From: Pseudomonas mendocina
Lineage (GTDB): Bacteria; Pseudomonadota; Gammaproteobacteria; Pseudomonadales; Pseudomonadaceae
NCBI RefSeq assembly: GCF_003008615.1
Contig: NZ_CP027657.1
Span: 992,001 to 1,056,000, forward strand
Length of the DNA stretch: 64,000 nt
Reading direction: 5' to 3'
A program made the translations under genes and the position numbers. Under the pieces are notes generated by a model that ran no database searches, was not told the DNA's origin, and saw only the letters and a program-made list of their open reading frames with translations. Positions 46,605-55,287 of the stretch are shown one piece after another. Numbering within the stretch: position 1 is the stretch's first letter; every line of letters begins with the position of its first letter.

Positions 46605-48186
46605 TCTCAGCGTTCAAGGCAGCCCCCAGGGGCGGCGCATCCTCAGGCTCTATCATTTCTATCGCCTGAGCATTGGCCTCGCACTGATCCTGCTGATCTC
46701 CAGCAACCTCGACGAGCAGTTGCTGGATGTCGTGCATATCGAGCTGTTTCGCACCGGCAGTTGGGTCTACCTGATCCTCAATATCCTCATCGCCGTGCTG
46801 GTGCAAAGGCCCAAGCACCTGATGCAGCTGTTCAGCCTGGCACTGGTCGACGTGATCTTCCTCTCCGCCCTGTTCTATGCCGCCGGCGGCACGCCCAGCG
46901 GTATCGGCAACCTGCTGGTGGTCGCCGTGGCCATCGCCAACATCCTGCTGCGTGGGCGCATCGGCCTACTGATCGCTGCCATCGCAGCGATTGCAATGAT
47001 CTACCTGACTTTCTACCTCAGCCTCAGCCGACCCGCCGCCGCCGCGCAGTACGTCCAGGCAGGTGCCCTCGGTGCGCTGTGCTTCGCCGGCGCCCTGTTC
47101 ATCCAGGGCATCACCCGCCGCCTGCAAGTCAGCGAAAGCCTGGCCGAGCAACGCGCGGCCGACGTCGCCAACCTGGAAGAACTCAACGAACAGATCCTGC
47201 AACGCATGCGTACCGGCATTCTGGTGCTCGATACCCAGCATCGCGTGTTGCTGGCCAACCAAGGGGCGACGCAACTGCTCGGACGCGGCGAGCTCAGTGG
47301 CAAGATCATCGACCCGCACTGCCCCGAGCTGGTCAAGCGCCTACAACAGTGGCTGCACAACCCGACCCTGCGTCCGGACAGCCTGCAGGCGCAGGTCGAC
47401 GGCCCGGTGCTGCAACCCAGTTTCATTTCCCTGCAACGCGGCGACCAGCAGCACACCCTGGTGTTTCTCGACGACATCTCGCAGATTGCCCAACAAGCGC
47501 AGCAGCTCAAGCTGGCTTCGCTCGGCCGCCTGACCGCCGGCATCGCCCACGAGATCCGCAACCCACTCGGTGCAATCAGCCACGCCGCACAGCTGCTGCA
47601 GGAGTCGGAAGACCTGCAAGGCCCGGATCAGCGCCTGGCGCAGATCATTCAGGATCACTCCAAGCGCATGAACCTGGTGATCGAGAACGTCCTGCAGCTC
47701 TCACGCAGACGCCAGGCCGAACCTCAGTTGCTCGACCTGAAATACTGGTTGCACCGCTTCGCCAGCGAATTTCGCAACTCGGCGCCGAACGACCGGCAGA
47801 TTCATCTGGAAACCCAGGGCGGCAGCCTGCAGACGCGCATGGATCCGCATCAGCTGACCCAGGTGCTGACCAACCTGGTGCAGAACGGCCTTCGCTACAG
47901 CGCACAGAAACACCGGCTCGGCCAGGTGTGGCTACGCCTGTTCCGCGACGAAGCCAGTGACCTGCCGGTGCTGGAGATTCTCGACGACGGTCCCGGCGTG
48001 CCGCCCGAGCTGGAGCAGCATATCTTCGAGCCCTTCTACACCACCGAAAACAAGGGCACCGGCCTGGGCCTGTATATCTCCCGCGAGCTGTGCCAAGGCA
48101 ACCAGGCCCGCCTCGACTATAAACCTCGTGAAGGGGGCGGCAGCTGCTTCCGCATCACCTTCGCCCATCCGCGCAAACTGAGCTGA
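46594..48186 (+). CDS. pilS: Sensor histidine kinase PilS
   Basis: A 530-residue membrane kinase of the PilS-PilR system that controls type IV pilin transcription. Six N-terminal membrane segments (about residues 25-170), a PAS-like domain (about 190-290), HisKA with the phospho-acceptor H319 (GIAHEIRNPLGAISHAAQLL) and the HATPase domain (NLVQNGLRYS, DDGPGVPPEL, GTGLGLYISREL). It starts with GTG inside the preceding gene. pilR follows after 2 nt. In P. aeruginosa PilS senses PilA in the membrane; pilA is not in this window. Confidence 0.95.
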   Translation: MTADLSVQGSPQGRRILRLYHFYRLSIGLALILLISSNLDEQLLDVVHIELFRTGSWVYLILNILIAVLVQRPKHLMQLFSLALVDVIFLSALFYAAGGTPSGIGNLLVVAVAIANILLRGRIGLLIAAIAAIAMIYLTFYLSLSRPAAAAQYVQAGALGALCFAGALFIQGITRRLQVSESLAEQRAADVANLEELNEQILQRMRTGILVLDTQHRVLLANQGATQLLGRGELSGKIIDPHCPELVKRLQQWLHNPTLRPDSLQAQVDGPVLQPSFISLQRGDQQHTLVFLDDISQIAQQAQQLKLASLGRLTAGIAHEIRNPLGAISHAAQLLQESEDLQGPDQRLAQIIQDHSKRMNLVIENVLQLSRRRQAEPQLLDLKYWLHRFASEFRNSAPNDRQIHLETQGGSLQTRMDPHQLTQVLTNLVQNGLRYSAQKHRLGQVWLRLFRDEASDLPVLEILDDGPGVPPELEQHIFEPFYTTENKGTGLGLYISRELCQGNQARLDYKPREGGGSCFRITFAHPRKLS

Positions 48187-48188
48187 GC

Positions 48189-49529
48189 ATGAACCGTCAG
48201 AGAGCCCTGATCGTCGACGACGAACCCGATATCCGCGAACTGCTGGAAATCACCCTCGGACGCATGAAGCTGGACACCCGCAGCGCCCGCAACGTCAAGG
48301 AGGCACGCGAGTGGCTGGCGCGTGAACCCTTCGACCTGTGCCTGACCGACATGCGCCTGCCCGATGGCACCGGCCTGGAACTGGTGCAGCACATCCAGCA
48401 GCGCTACCCGCAAGTGCCGGTGGCGATGATCACTGCCTACGGCAGCCTGGACACCGCGATCAACTCGCTCAAGGCCGGCGCCTTCGACTTCCTCACCAAA
48501 CCGGTGGATCTCGGCCGCCTGCGCGAACTGGTCGCCACCGCCCTGCGCATCCGCTCCCCCGAGGGCGAGGAAACCCCGGTCGACAGCCGCCTGCTCGGCG
48601 ACTCGCCGCCCATGAAATCGCTGCGCAAGCAGATCCAGAAACTCTCGCGCAGCCAGGCACCGGTCTATATCAGCGGTGAGTCAGGCAGCGGCAAGGAACT
48701 GGTCGCCCGCCTGATCCACGAGCAGGGCCCGCGCGTCGAACAGCCCTTCGTCCCGGTCAACTGCGGCGCCATCCCCTCGGAGTTGATGGAAAGCGAGTTC
48801 TTCGGCCACAAGAAAGGCAGCTTCACCGGTGCCATCGAAGACAAACAGGGCCTGTTCCAGGCGGCCAATGGCGGCACGTTGTTCCTCGATGAAGTTGCCG
48901 ATCTACCACTGCCAATGCAGGTGAAACTGCTGCGTGCGATTCAGGAAAAAGCCGTGCGCGCCGTCGGCGGTCAGCAGGAAATGGTAGTCGACGTACGCAT
49001 ACTCTGCGCCACCCACAAGGATCTCGCCGCCGAAGTCGCCGCCGGCCGCTTCCGCCAGGATCTCTACTACCGCCTCAACGTCATCGAGCTGCGCGTACCG
49101 CCGCTGCGTGAGCGCCGCGAAGACATCGCCCAACTGGCCAGTGTCATGCTCACGCGCCTGGCCGACAGCACCGGCCTTGCCGCTGCCAAGCTGCATCCCG
49201 ATGCGTTGGAAAAACTGAAGAACTACCGCTTCCCCGGCAACGTGCGCGAGCTGGAGAACATGCTCGAGCGCGCCTATACCCTGTGCGAAGACGACCAGAT
49301 CACCCCCAGCGACCTACGCCTGGCCGACGCCAGCGGCCCCAACAATGAAGGTGGCGAAGCGAGTCTCGCGCAGATCGATAACCTCGAGGATTACCTCGAA
49401 GACATCGAACGCAAGCTGATCATGCAGGCCTTGGAAGAGACACGCTGGAACCGCACGGCCGCCGCCCAGCGCCTGGGCCTGACCTTCCGCTCGATGCGCT
49501 ACCGGCTGAAGAAGCTGGGCATCGACTGA
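48189..49529 (+). CDS. pilR: Sigma-54-dependent response regulator PilR
   Basis: A 446-residue NtrC-type activator of pilA. The receiver domain has phospho-acceptor D54 (LCLTDMRLPDG); the AAA+ domain has Walker A GESGSGKE (163-170), the sigma-54 contact loop GSFTGA (210-215) and LFLDEVADLPL; the C-terminus holds a Fis-type HTH (WNRTAAAQRLGLTFRSMRYRLKKLGI). It is cotranscribed with pilS and closes the operon at a bidirectional terminator. Confidence 0.96.
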   Translation: MNRQRALIVDDEPDIRELLEITLGRMKLDTRSARNVKEAREWLAREPFDLCLTDMRLPDGTGLELVQHIQQRYPQVPVAMITAYGSLDTAINSLKAGAFDFLTKPVDLGRLRELVATALRIRSPEGEETPVDSRLLGDSPPMKSLRKQIQKLSRSQAPVYISGESGSGKELVARLIHEQGPRVEQPFVPVNCGAIPSELMESEFFGHKKGSFTGAIEDKQGLFQAANGGTLFLDEVADLPLPMQVKLLRAIQEKAVRAVGGQQEMVVDVRILCATHKDLAAEVAAGRFRQDLYYRLNVIELRVPPLRERREDIAQLASVMLTRLADSTGLAAAKLHPDALEKLKNYRFPGNVRELENMLERAYTLCEDDQITPSDLRLADASGPNNEGGEASLAQIDNLEDYLEDIERKLIMQALEETRWNRTAAAQRLGLTFRSMRYRLKKLGID

Positions 49530-49592
49530 TGCCCACCATGACACCTTCACATCGGTGCGCACAGCGCACTCTACGAATTAGACCCCACAACG

Positions 49593-49620
49593 AAAAAGGG
49601 AGCCCGAAGGCTCCCTTTTT
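49593..49620. terminator. Bidirectional terminator between pilR and aapP
   Basis: AAAAAGGGAGCC-CGAA-GGCTCCCTTTTT: a perfect 12-bp stem with A and T tracts on both sides. It serves both the convergent pilR and the aapP operon. Confidence 0.92.
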
Positions 49621-49637
49621 GATAACGCAACGATGAC

Positions 49638-50399
49638 TCAGTGAATGATCTGACTGAGGAACAGCTTGGTGCGCTCGTTCTGCGGGTTGGTGAAGAAGCT
49701 GTTGGGTTCGGCCTGTTCGACGATCTCACCCTTGTCCATGAAGATCACCCGGTTGGCCACGGTGCGAGCGAAGCCCATTTCATGGGTCACGCAGAGCATG
49801 GTCATGCCGTCTTCGGCCAGGCCGATCATGGTGTCCAGAACCTCTTTCACCATCTCCGGGTCGAGTGCCGAGGTCGGCTCGTCGAACAGCATGATCTTCG
49901 GTTTCATGCACAGCGCACGGGCAATCGCCACACGCTGCTGCTGCCCACCGGAGAGCTGCCCCGGAAACTTGTTGGCCTGCTCCGGAATGCGCACGCGCTC
50001 GAGGAAATGCATGGCGATTTCCTCGGCCTGACGCTTGGGCATCTTGCGTACCCACATCGGCGCCAGGGTGCAGTTCTGCAGCACGGTGAGGTGCGGGAAC
50101 AGGTTGAAGTGCTGGAACACCATGCCCACTTCGCGGCGGATCGCCTCGATGTGCTTGAGGTCGCTGGTCAGCTCGGTGCCATCAACCACGATGCGCCCCT
50201 GCTGGTGTTCTTCCAGACGGTTGATGCAGCGGATGGTGGTGGACTTGCCCGAGCCGGAAGGGCCGCAGAGCACGATACGCTCGCCCTGTTGCACGCTGAG
50301 GTTGATGTCCTTGAGCACGTGGAACTGGCCGTACCACTTGTTCACGCCTTGCAGCAGGATCATCGGCTCAGCGCTGGGTTGCTTGATTGCTTCACTCAT
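49638..50399 (-). CDS. aapP: General L-amino acid ABC transporter, ATP-binding protein AapP
   Basis: A 253-residue ABC ATPase: Walker [11 protein letters not shown]-loop [11 protein letters not shown], signature [15 protein letters not shown], Walker [15 protein letters not shown] and H-switch CVTHEMGFA. It matches the AapP/GltL polar amino-acid transport ATPases. Last gene of the aapJQMP operon; an ATG at 50399 is preceded by GGAGG. Gene order J-Q-M-P and the length of the partner permeases support the general L-amino-acid type rather than a one-substrate system. Confidence 0.93.
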   Translation of the reverse strand: MSEAIKQPSAEPMILLQGVNKWYGQFHVLKDINLSVQQGERIVLCGPSGSGKSTTIRCINRLEEHQQGRIVVDGTELTSDLKHIEAIRREVGMVFQHFNLFPHLTVLQNCTLAPMWVRKMPKRQAEEIAMHFLERVRIPEQANKFPGQLSGGQQQRVAIARALCMKPKIMLFDEPTSALDPEMVKEVLDTMIGLAEDGMTMLCVTHEMGFARTVANRVIFMDKGEIVEQAEPNSFFTNPQNERTKLFLSQIIH

Positions 50400-50478
50400 T
50401 ATTCATTCCTCCAAGGGACTCATTCAGGTTCTGGCGCGCCGCATCACGGGCAGGCGCGCCTCAGCGACTGAACGGTTC

Positions 50479-51576
50479 CTAACGCTTGTGGCCGGTATCC
50501 AGCTTTCTCTCCAGATGCAGGGAGTAGCGGGACATACCAAAACAGAAAACCCAGAAAACCAACGCGGCGAATACATAACCCTCGGTCGCCATCCCCAGCC
50601 AGGCTGGGTCGGTAGTCGCCTGCTTGATGCTGTTGAGCAGGTCGAACAGACCGATGATGATCACCAGGCTGGTGTCCTTGAACAGGGCGATGAACACGTT
50701 GACGATGCCGGGAATCACCAGCTTCAGCGCTTGCGGCAGGATCACCAGCCCCATCATCCGCCAGTAGCCCAGGCCCATGGCAGCTGCTGCCTCGTACTGG
50801 CCCTTGGGGATGGCCTGCAGGCCACCGCGCACCACTTCGGCGATGTAGGCGGACTGGAACAGGATCACCCCGATCAGCGCACGCATCAGCTTGTCGAAGT
50901 GCATGCCTTCGGGCAGGAACAACGGCAGCATCACCGAGGACATGAACAGCACGGTGATCAGCGGCACGCCGCGCCAGAACTCGATGAAGGTGACGCAGAT
51001 GACCTTGATCGCCGGCAGGTTGGAGCGACGCCCCAATGCCAGCAGGATGCCCAGCGGCAACGCACCGGTGATACCGACAGCGGCGATCACCAGGGTCAGC
51101 ATCAGGCCGCCCCACTGACTGGTGGAAACCACGCTCAGACCAAACACGCCACCGTGCAACAGGCACCAGGCGATGACCGGATAGATCACCAGGAAAGCCA
51201 GGCCATACAGCGCCTTGCGCGGCATCTGCGGGACGAACAGCGGCGCAGCGCCGATGATCGCCAACCACAGCGTGGTATCTACCCGCCAGCGCAGCTCGGT
51301 GGGGTAGAAACCGTACATGAACTGACCAAAGCGCTGCTGAATGAACACCCAGCAGGCGCCCTCCTTGGTGCAGTCGGCGCGCGTGCTACCGACCCAGTTG
51401 GCATCGATGATCGCCCACTGCAGCAAAGGCGGCACGATCAGCCAGATCAGGTAGATGGCGAAAAAGGTCAACAGGGTGTTGAACCAGTTGGAAAACAGGT
51501 TGGCCCGCAGCCAAGCCAGCACACCGACGCTCATGCGCGGCGGCGGCAGATCCGGTTTGAAAATATGACTTTGCAT
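50479..51576 (-). CDS. aapM: General L-amino acid ABC transporter permease AapM
   Basis: A 365-residue membrane permease of the amino acid ABC family, about 8 hydrophobic segments. RANLFSNWFNTLLTFFAIYLIWLIVPPLLQWAI starts the unusually long AapM N-terminus; EFWRGVPLITVLFMSSVMLPLFLPEG and AYIAEVVRGGLQAIPKGQYEAAAAMGLGYWRMMGLVILPQALK is the EAA loop contacting the ATPase. It overlaps no neighbour: 79 nt to aapP and 9 nt to aapQ. Confidence 0.93.
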   Translation of the reverse strand: MQSHIFKPDLPPPRMSVGVLAWLRANLFSNWFNTLLTFFAIYLIWLIVPPLLQWAIIDANWVGSTRADCTKEGACWVFIQQRFGQFMYGFYPTELRWRVDTTLWLAIIGAAPLFVPQMPRKALYGLAFLVIYPVIAWCLLHGGVFGLSVVSTSQWGGLMLTLVIAAVGITGALPLGILLALGRRSNLPAIKVICVTFIEFWRGVPLITVLFMSSVMLPLFLPEGMHFDKLMRALIGVILFQSAYIAEVVRGGLQAIPKGQYEAAAAMGLGYWRMMGLVILPQALKLVIPGIVNVFIALFKDTSLVIIIGLFDLLNSIKQATTDPAWLGMATEGYVFAALVFWVFCFGMSRYSLHLERKLDTGHKR

Positions 51577-51585
51577 GGCTGCTCC

Positions 51586-52770
51586 TTACCGCTCAGTCAG
51601 CGCAATGCGCTTGTTGTACCAGTTCATCAACAGAGAAATGCTGATGCTGATGGCCAGGTACACGCTCATGGTGATGGCGATCACCTCGATGGCCTGCCCG
51701 GTCTGGTTGAGTACCGTTCCGGCGAACAACGAAACCATGTCGGGATAACCGATGCCGGCGGCGAGCGAGGAGTTCTTGGCCAGGTTGAGGTACTGACTGG
51801 TCAGCGGTGGAATGATCACGCGCAGCGACTGCGGAATGATCACCAGACGCAGCGTGATACCCGGGCGCAAACCCAGCGAGCGCGACGCCTCGGTCTGGCC
51901 ATGGCTCACGGCCATGATCCCGGAACGCACGTTCTCGGCGATGAAGGCTGCGGTATAGATGGTCAAAGCCAGCGTCAACGCCATCAGTTCGGGGATCAGC
52001 ACCCAGCCGCCGCGGAAGTTGAAACCGGTCAGTTCCGGCACGCTCCACACCAACGGGTTACCGCCGATCAACACAGCCAATGCCGGGATGCCGACGATCA
52101 TCGCCAGCGACGTCCACAGCAGCGGGAAGATCTTGCCGGTGGCCTCACGCCGCGCCTTGGCCCAACGGCCGAGCACGATGATGGCTGCGATGGTTGCCAG
52201 CAGCACCACGGCGAAGAAACCAAAGCTCTCCGATGGAGCCGGTGCCGGCATGTACAGGCCGCGGCTGTTGAGGAAGAAGACTTCGCCGACGTCCAGGCTT
52301 TGCCGCGGACCGGGCAGGGTCAGGAATACCGCGAAGTACCAGAAGAGAATCTGCAGCAATGGCGGAATGTTGCGGAAAATCTCGATGTAGACCGTCGCCA
52401 TCTTGCTGATCAGCCAGTTCGGCGACAGCCGCGCGATACCGAGCAGGAAGCCGAGAATGGACGCCAGCACGATACCGATGACCGACACCAGCAAGGTGTT
52501 GAGCAGACCGATGATGAACACACGCCCGTAGGAGTTGCTCTCGGAGTAATCGATCAGGTGCTGAGCGATGCCGAAACCGGCACTGTTGTTGAGAAAACTG
52601 AAGCCGGAGATGATTCCGCGCTTCTCCAGGTTGGCCTGGGTGTTCTGGAATAGAAACCAGCCGAGCGCCACAACGGCAACTACGGCAATGATCTGGAACA
52701 GCCACGCGCGCACCTGCGGATCGGTCAATAACGATCCTCGCGGGCGCGGGGCATTAGCGGTCGTTTGCAT
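51586..52770 (-). CDS. aapQ: General L-amino acid ABC transporter permease AapQ
   Basis: A 394-residue membrane permease paired with AapM. The N-terminal segment LLTDPQVRAWLFQIIAVVAVVALGWFLFQNTQANLEKRGI is typical of AapQ, and the EAA motif reads AFIAENVRSGIMAVSHGQTEASRSLGLRPGITLRLVIIPQSLR. About 8 hydrophobic segments. A perfect 14-bp palindrome lies 24 nt upstream of its start, in the gap after aapJ. Confidence 0.93.
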   Translation of the reverse strand: MQTTANAPRPRGSLLTDPQVRAWLFQIIAVVAVVALGWFLFQNTQANLEKRGIISGFSFLNNSAGFGIAQHLIDYSESNSYGRVFIIGLLNTLLVSVIGIVLASILGFLLGIARLSPNWLISKMATVYIEIFRNIPPLLQILFWYFAVFLTLPGPRQSLDVGEVFFLNSRGLYMPAPAPSESFGFFAVVLLATIAAIIVLGRWAKARREATGKIFPLLWTSLAMIVGIPALAVLIGGNPLVWSVPELTGFNFRGGWVLIPELMALTLALTIYTAAFIAENVRSGIMAVSHGQTEASRSLGLRPGITLRLVIIPQSLRVIIPPLTSQYLNLAKNSSLAAGIGYPDMVSLFAGTVLNQTGQAIEVIAITMSVYLAISISISLLMNWYNKRIALTER

Positions 52771-52793
52771 AACAGCCCTCGTTGAACCTCCGG

Positions 52794-52807
52794 CCCGCTG
52801 CAGCGGG
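52794..52807 (-). promoter_or_regulatory. Palindrome between aapJ and aapQ
   Basis: CCCGCTGCAGCGGG is a perfect palindrome in the 240-bp gap after aapJ. Hairpins here commonly protect or truncate the mRNA so that the binding protein is made in excess of the permease. Wider pairing GGCCCGCTG/CAGCGGGTC extends it. Attenuation is an inference. Confidence 0.5.
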
Positions 52808-53010
52808 TCGGGGATTCATGTAGTCGGAAACGACAACGGCAGGCTCCCGAGAACCCGTCCAAAGCCTGCTGCGCGTCGGGCCTGCTGTGTCAAAAACAGG
52901 CTCAGAATGCTCATTTACAACTCGTAAACTGCGCTTCTTCGCCTGTTTTTTCCTTGCATGCCTCTAGCTCGCGAGCCTTTGAACAGATTCTCGCCTGCCG
53001 TTGTGGATGG

Positions 53011-54039
53011 TCAGCGCACTGGCGGTGCGTATTGCAGACCACCCTTGTTCCACAGGGCGTTGAGACCACGCTCGATCTTCAGCTCGCTGCCGGCACCGAC
53101 GTTGCGATCGAAGGATTCGCCGTAGTTACCCACTTGCTTGACGATCTGAACAGCCCAGTCTTTCGGCAGTTTCAGATCCTTGCCGAACTCACCTTCGGTA
53201 CCCAGCAGACGAGCGACGTCCGGGTTCTTGGTGGTTTTGGCAGTTTCTTCGACGTTGGCCGAGGTCACGCCCAGTTCTTCGGCGTTGAGCATGGCGAACA
53301 GGGTCCAGCGCACGATGTCGAACCACTCCTCGTCACCCTGACGAACGGATGGGCCGAGCGGTTCCTTGGAGATGACTTCCGGCAGTACGACGTAGTCGTC
53401 CGGGTTGGCCAGCTTGATGCGCTGTGCGTACAGCTGAGACTGGTCGGAGGTCAGTACGTCACAACGGCCAGCTTCGACCGATTTGGCGCTCTCGTCGGAG
53501 GTATCGTAGGTGATGGGGGTGTACTTCAGGCCATTGGCACGGAAGTAGTCGGAGAGGTTCAGCTCGGTAGTGGTACCGGCCTGGATGCACACGGTGGCGC
53601 CGTCCAGTTCCTTGGCGCTGGAAACGCCCAGCTTCTTGTTCACCAGGAAGCCTTGGCCGTCGTAGTAGGTCACGCCGGTGAAGTTCAGGCCCAGAGCCGC
53701 ATCACGCGAGCTGGTCCAGGTGGTGTTGCGCGACAGAATGTCGACTTCGCCGGATTGCAGAGCGGTGAAGCGCTCCTTGGCGGTCAGCGGGCTGTACTTG
53801 ACCTTGGTGGCGTCACCGAATACCGCAGCAGCAACAGCGCGGCAGACATCAACGTCCAGCCCCAGGTAATTGCCTTTTTCATCGGCGTAGGAGAAGCCCG
53901 GCAGACCATCGCTGATGCCGCACTGCACGAAGCCTTTTTTCTGTACCGCGTCCAGGGTGGCACCGGCTTGCGCGAAGCCGCTGACACCAAGCACAGCTGC
54001 GGTGGTCAGCATTGCCAGGGTGGATTTCACCATCTTCAT
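53011..54039 (-). CDS. aapJ: General L-amino acid ABC transporter, substrate-binding protein AapJ
   Basis: A 342-residue periplasmic protein. Signal peptide MKMVKSTLAMLTTAAVLGVS is cleaved about AQA|GA; the mature part contains GFVQCGISDGLPGFSYADEKGNYLGLDVDVCRAVAAAVFGD, the usual ligand-site start, and NTTWTSSRDAALGLNFTGVTYYDGQGFLV. It is the first gene of the operon. GGAGG before the ATG fixes the start. A sigma-54 promoter match lies about 320 nt upstream. Confidence 0.95.
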   Translation of the reverse strand: MKMVKSTLAMLTTAAVLGVSGFAQAGATLDAVQKKGFVQCGISDGLPGFSYADEKGNYLGLDVDVCRAVAAAVFGDATKVKYSPLTAKERFTALQSGEVDILSRNTTWTSSRDAALGLNFTGVTYYDGQGFLVNKKLGVSSAKELDGATVCIQAGTTTELNLSDYFRANGLKYTPITYDTSDESAKSVEAGRCDVLTSDQSQLYAQRIKLANPDDYVVLPEVISKEPLGPSVRQGDEEWFDIVRWTLFAMLNAEELGVTSANVEETAKTTKNPDVARLLGTEGEFGKDLKLPKDWAVQIVKQVGNYGESFDRNVGAGSELKIERGLNALWNKGGLQYAPPVR

Positions 54040-54366
54040 CAAAAACCTCCAGTTGCTCTTGTTGTGTTGGAGTCTCCGTCCTACTTCCCCACCCTTTTGA
54101 GGCCTGCGCGCCGCTGGCAGCAACGGCGACGACGAGAAGATCGGACGTCAGGCATGAGTCTAGTCGGCGATGCCCTCTGCTGGCCAACCGACTCTCACCC
54201 TGCCCATTGGTTGAACGGGCTAGAGACGGATCGTCGTCCACCAGGACGGTAGTGCCCCGGTGGCTTGAGTCAAGGAACCCCACACAGCAGATTCCTGCCT
54301 GTTGAGCAGCGGGCAATGGCACAGTGTTACCGTTACCGCGCTACCTCGTCAGTCCGTCTCAGCCAT

Positions 54367-54383
54367 AGCAAGCGCCGTACCAG
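54367..54383 (-). promoter_or_regulatory. Sigma-54 (RpoN) promoter of the aap operon
   Basis: On the minus strand CTGGTACGGCGCTTGCT matches the consensus YTGGCACGrNNNTTGCW in all but one fixed position (T for C after GG) with correct spacing of the GG and GC elements. Amino-acid uptake operons of this type are often RpoN-dependent in Pseudomonas. The predicted start is about 320 nt before the aapJ ATG. Confidence 0.65.
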
Positions 54384-54458
54384 CGTCATGCGAAATGCAG
54401 CATAGCTGCCGGTCAAGAGCAAAAGTTGCACCCGTGCGACAACTTATTCACAGATTAG

Positions 54459-55178
<720 letters not shown>

Positions 55179-55185
55179 ACAGTGC

Positions 55186-55254
55186 CGTAGGGTGCGCCCT
55201 GCGCACCACAGAGCCGGCACCGGATTCGACCCGGTGCGCACGGCGATACCCTAC
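55186..55254. repeat. Intergenic repeat, CGTAGGGTGCGC ... ACCCTAC type
   Basis: The unit CCGTAGGGTGCGCCCTGCGCACC opens and GGTGCGCACGGCGATACCCTAC closes an imperfect inverted repeat directly between the esterase and acyl-CoA synthetase genes, similar to 58331-58372 and 34803-34868. Confidence 0.55.
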
Positions 55255-55287
55255 ATGCTGGCAACCCGCCCCGGAGAAGAAGCACGA

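Noticed and set aside
50035..52653. Long plus-strand open frame opposite the aapM and aapQ genes
   Set aside because: It is antisense to two clear permease genes, and its His/Gln-rich sequence is typical of shadow translation.
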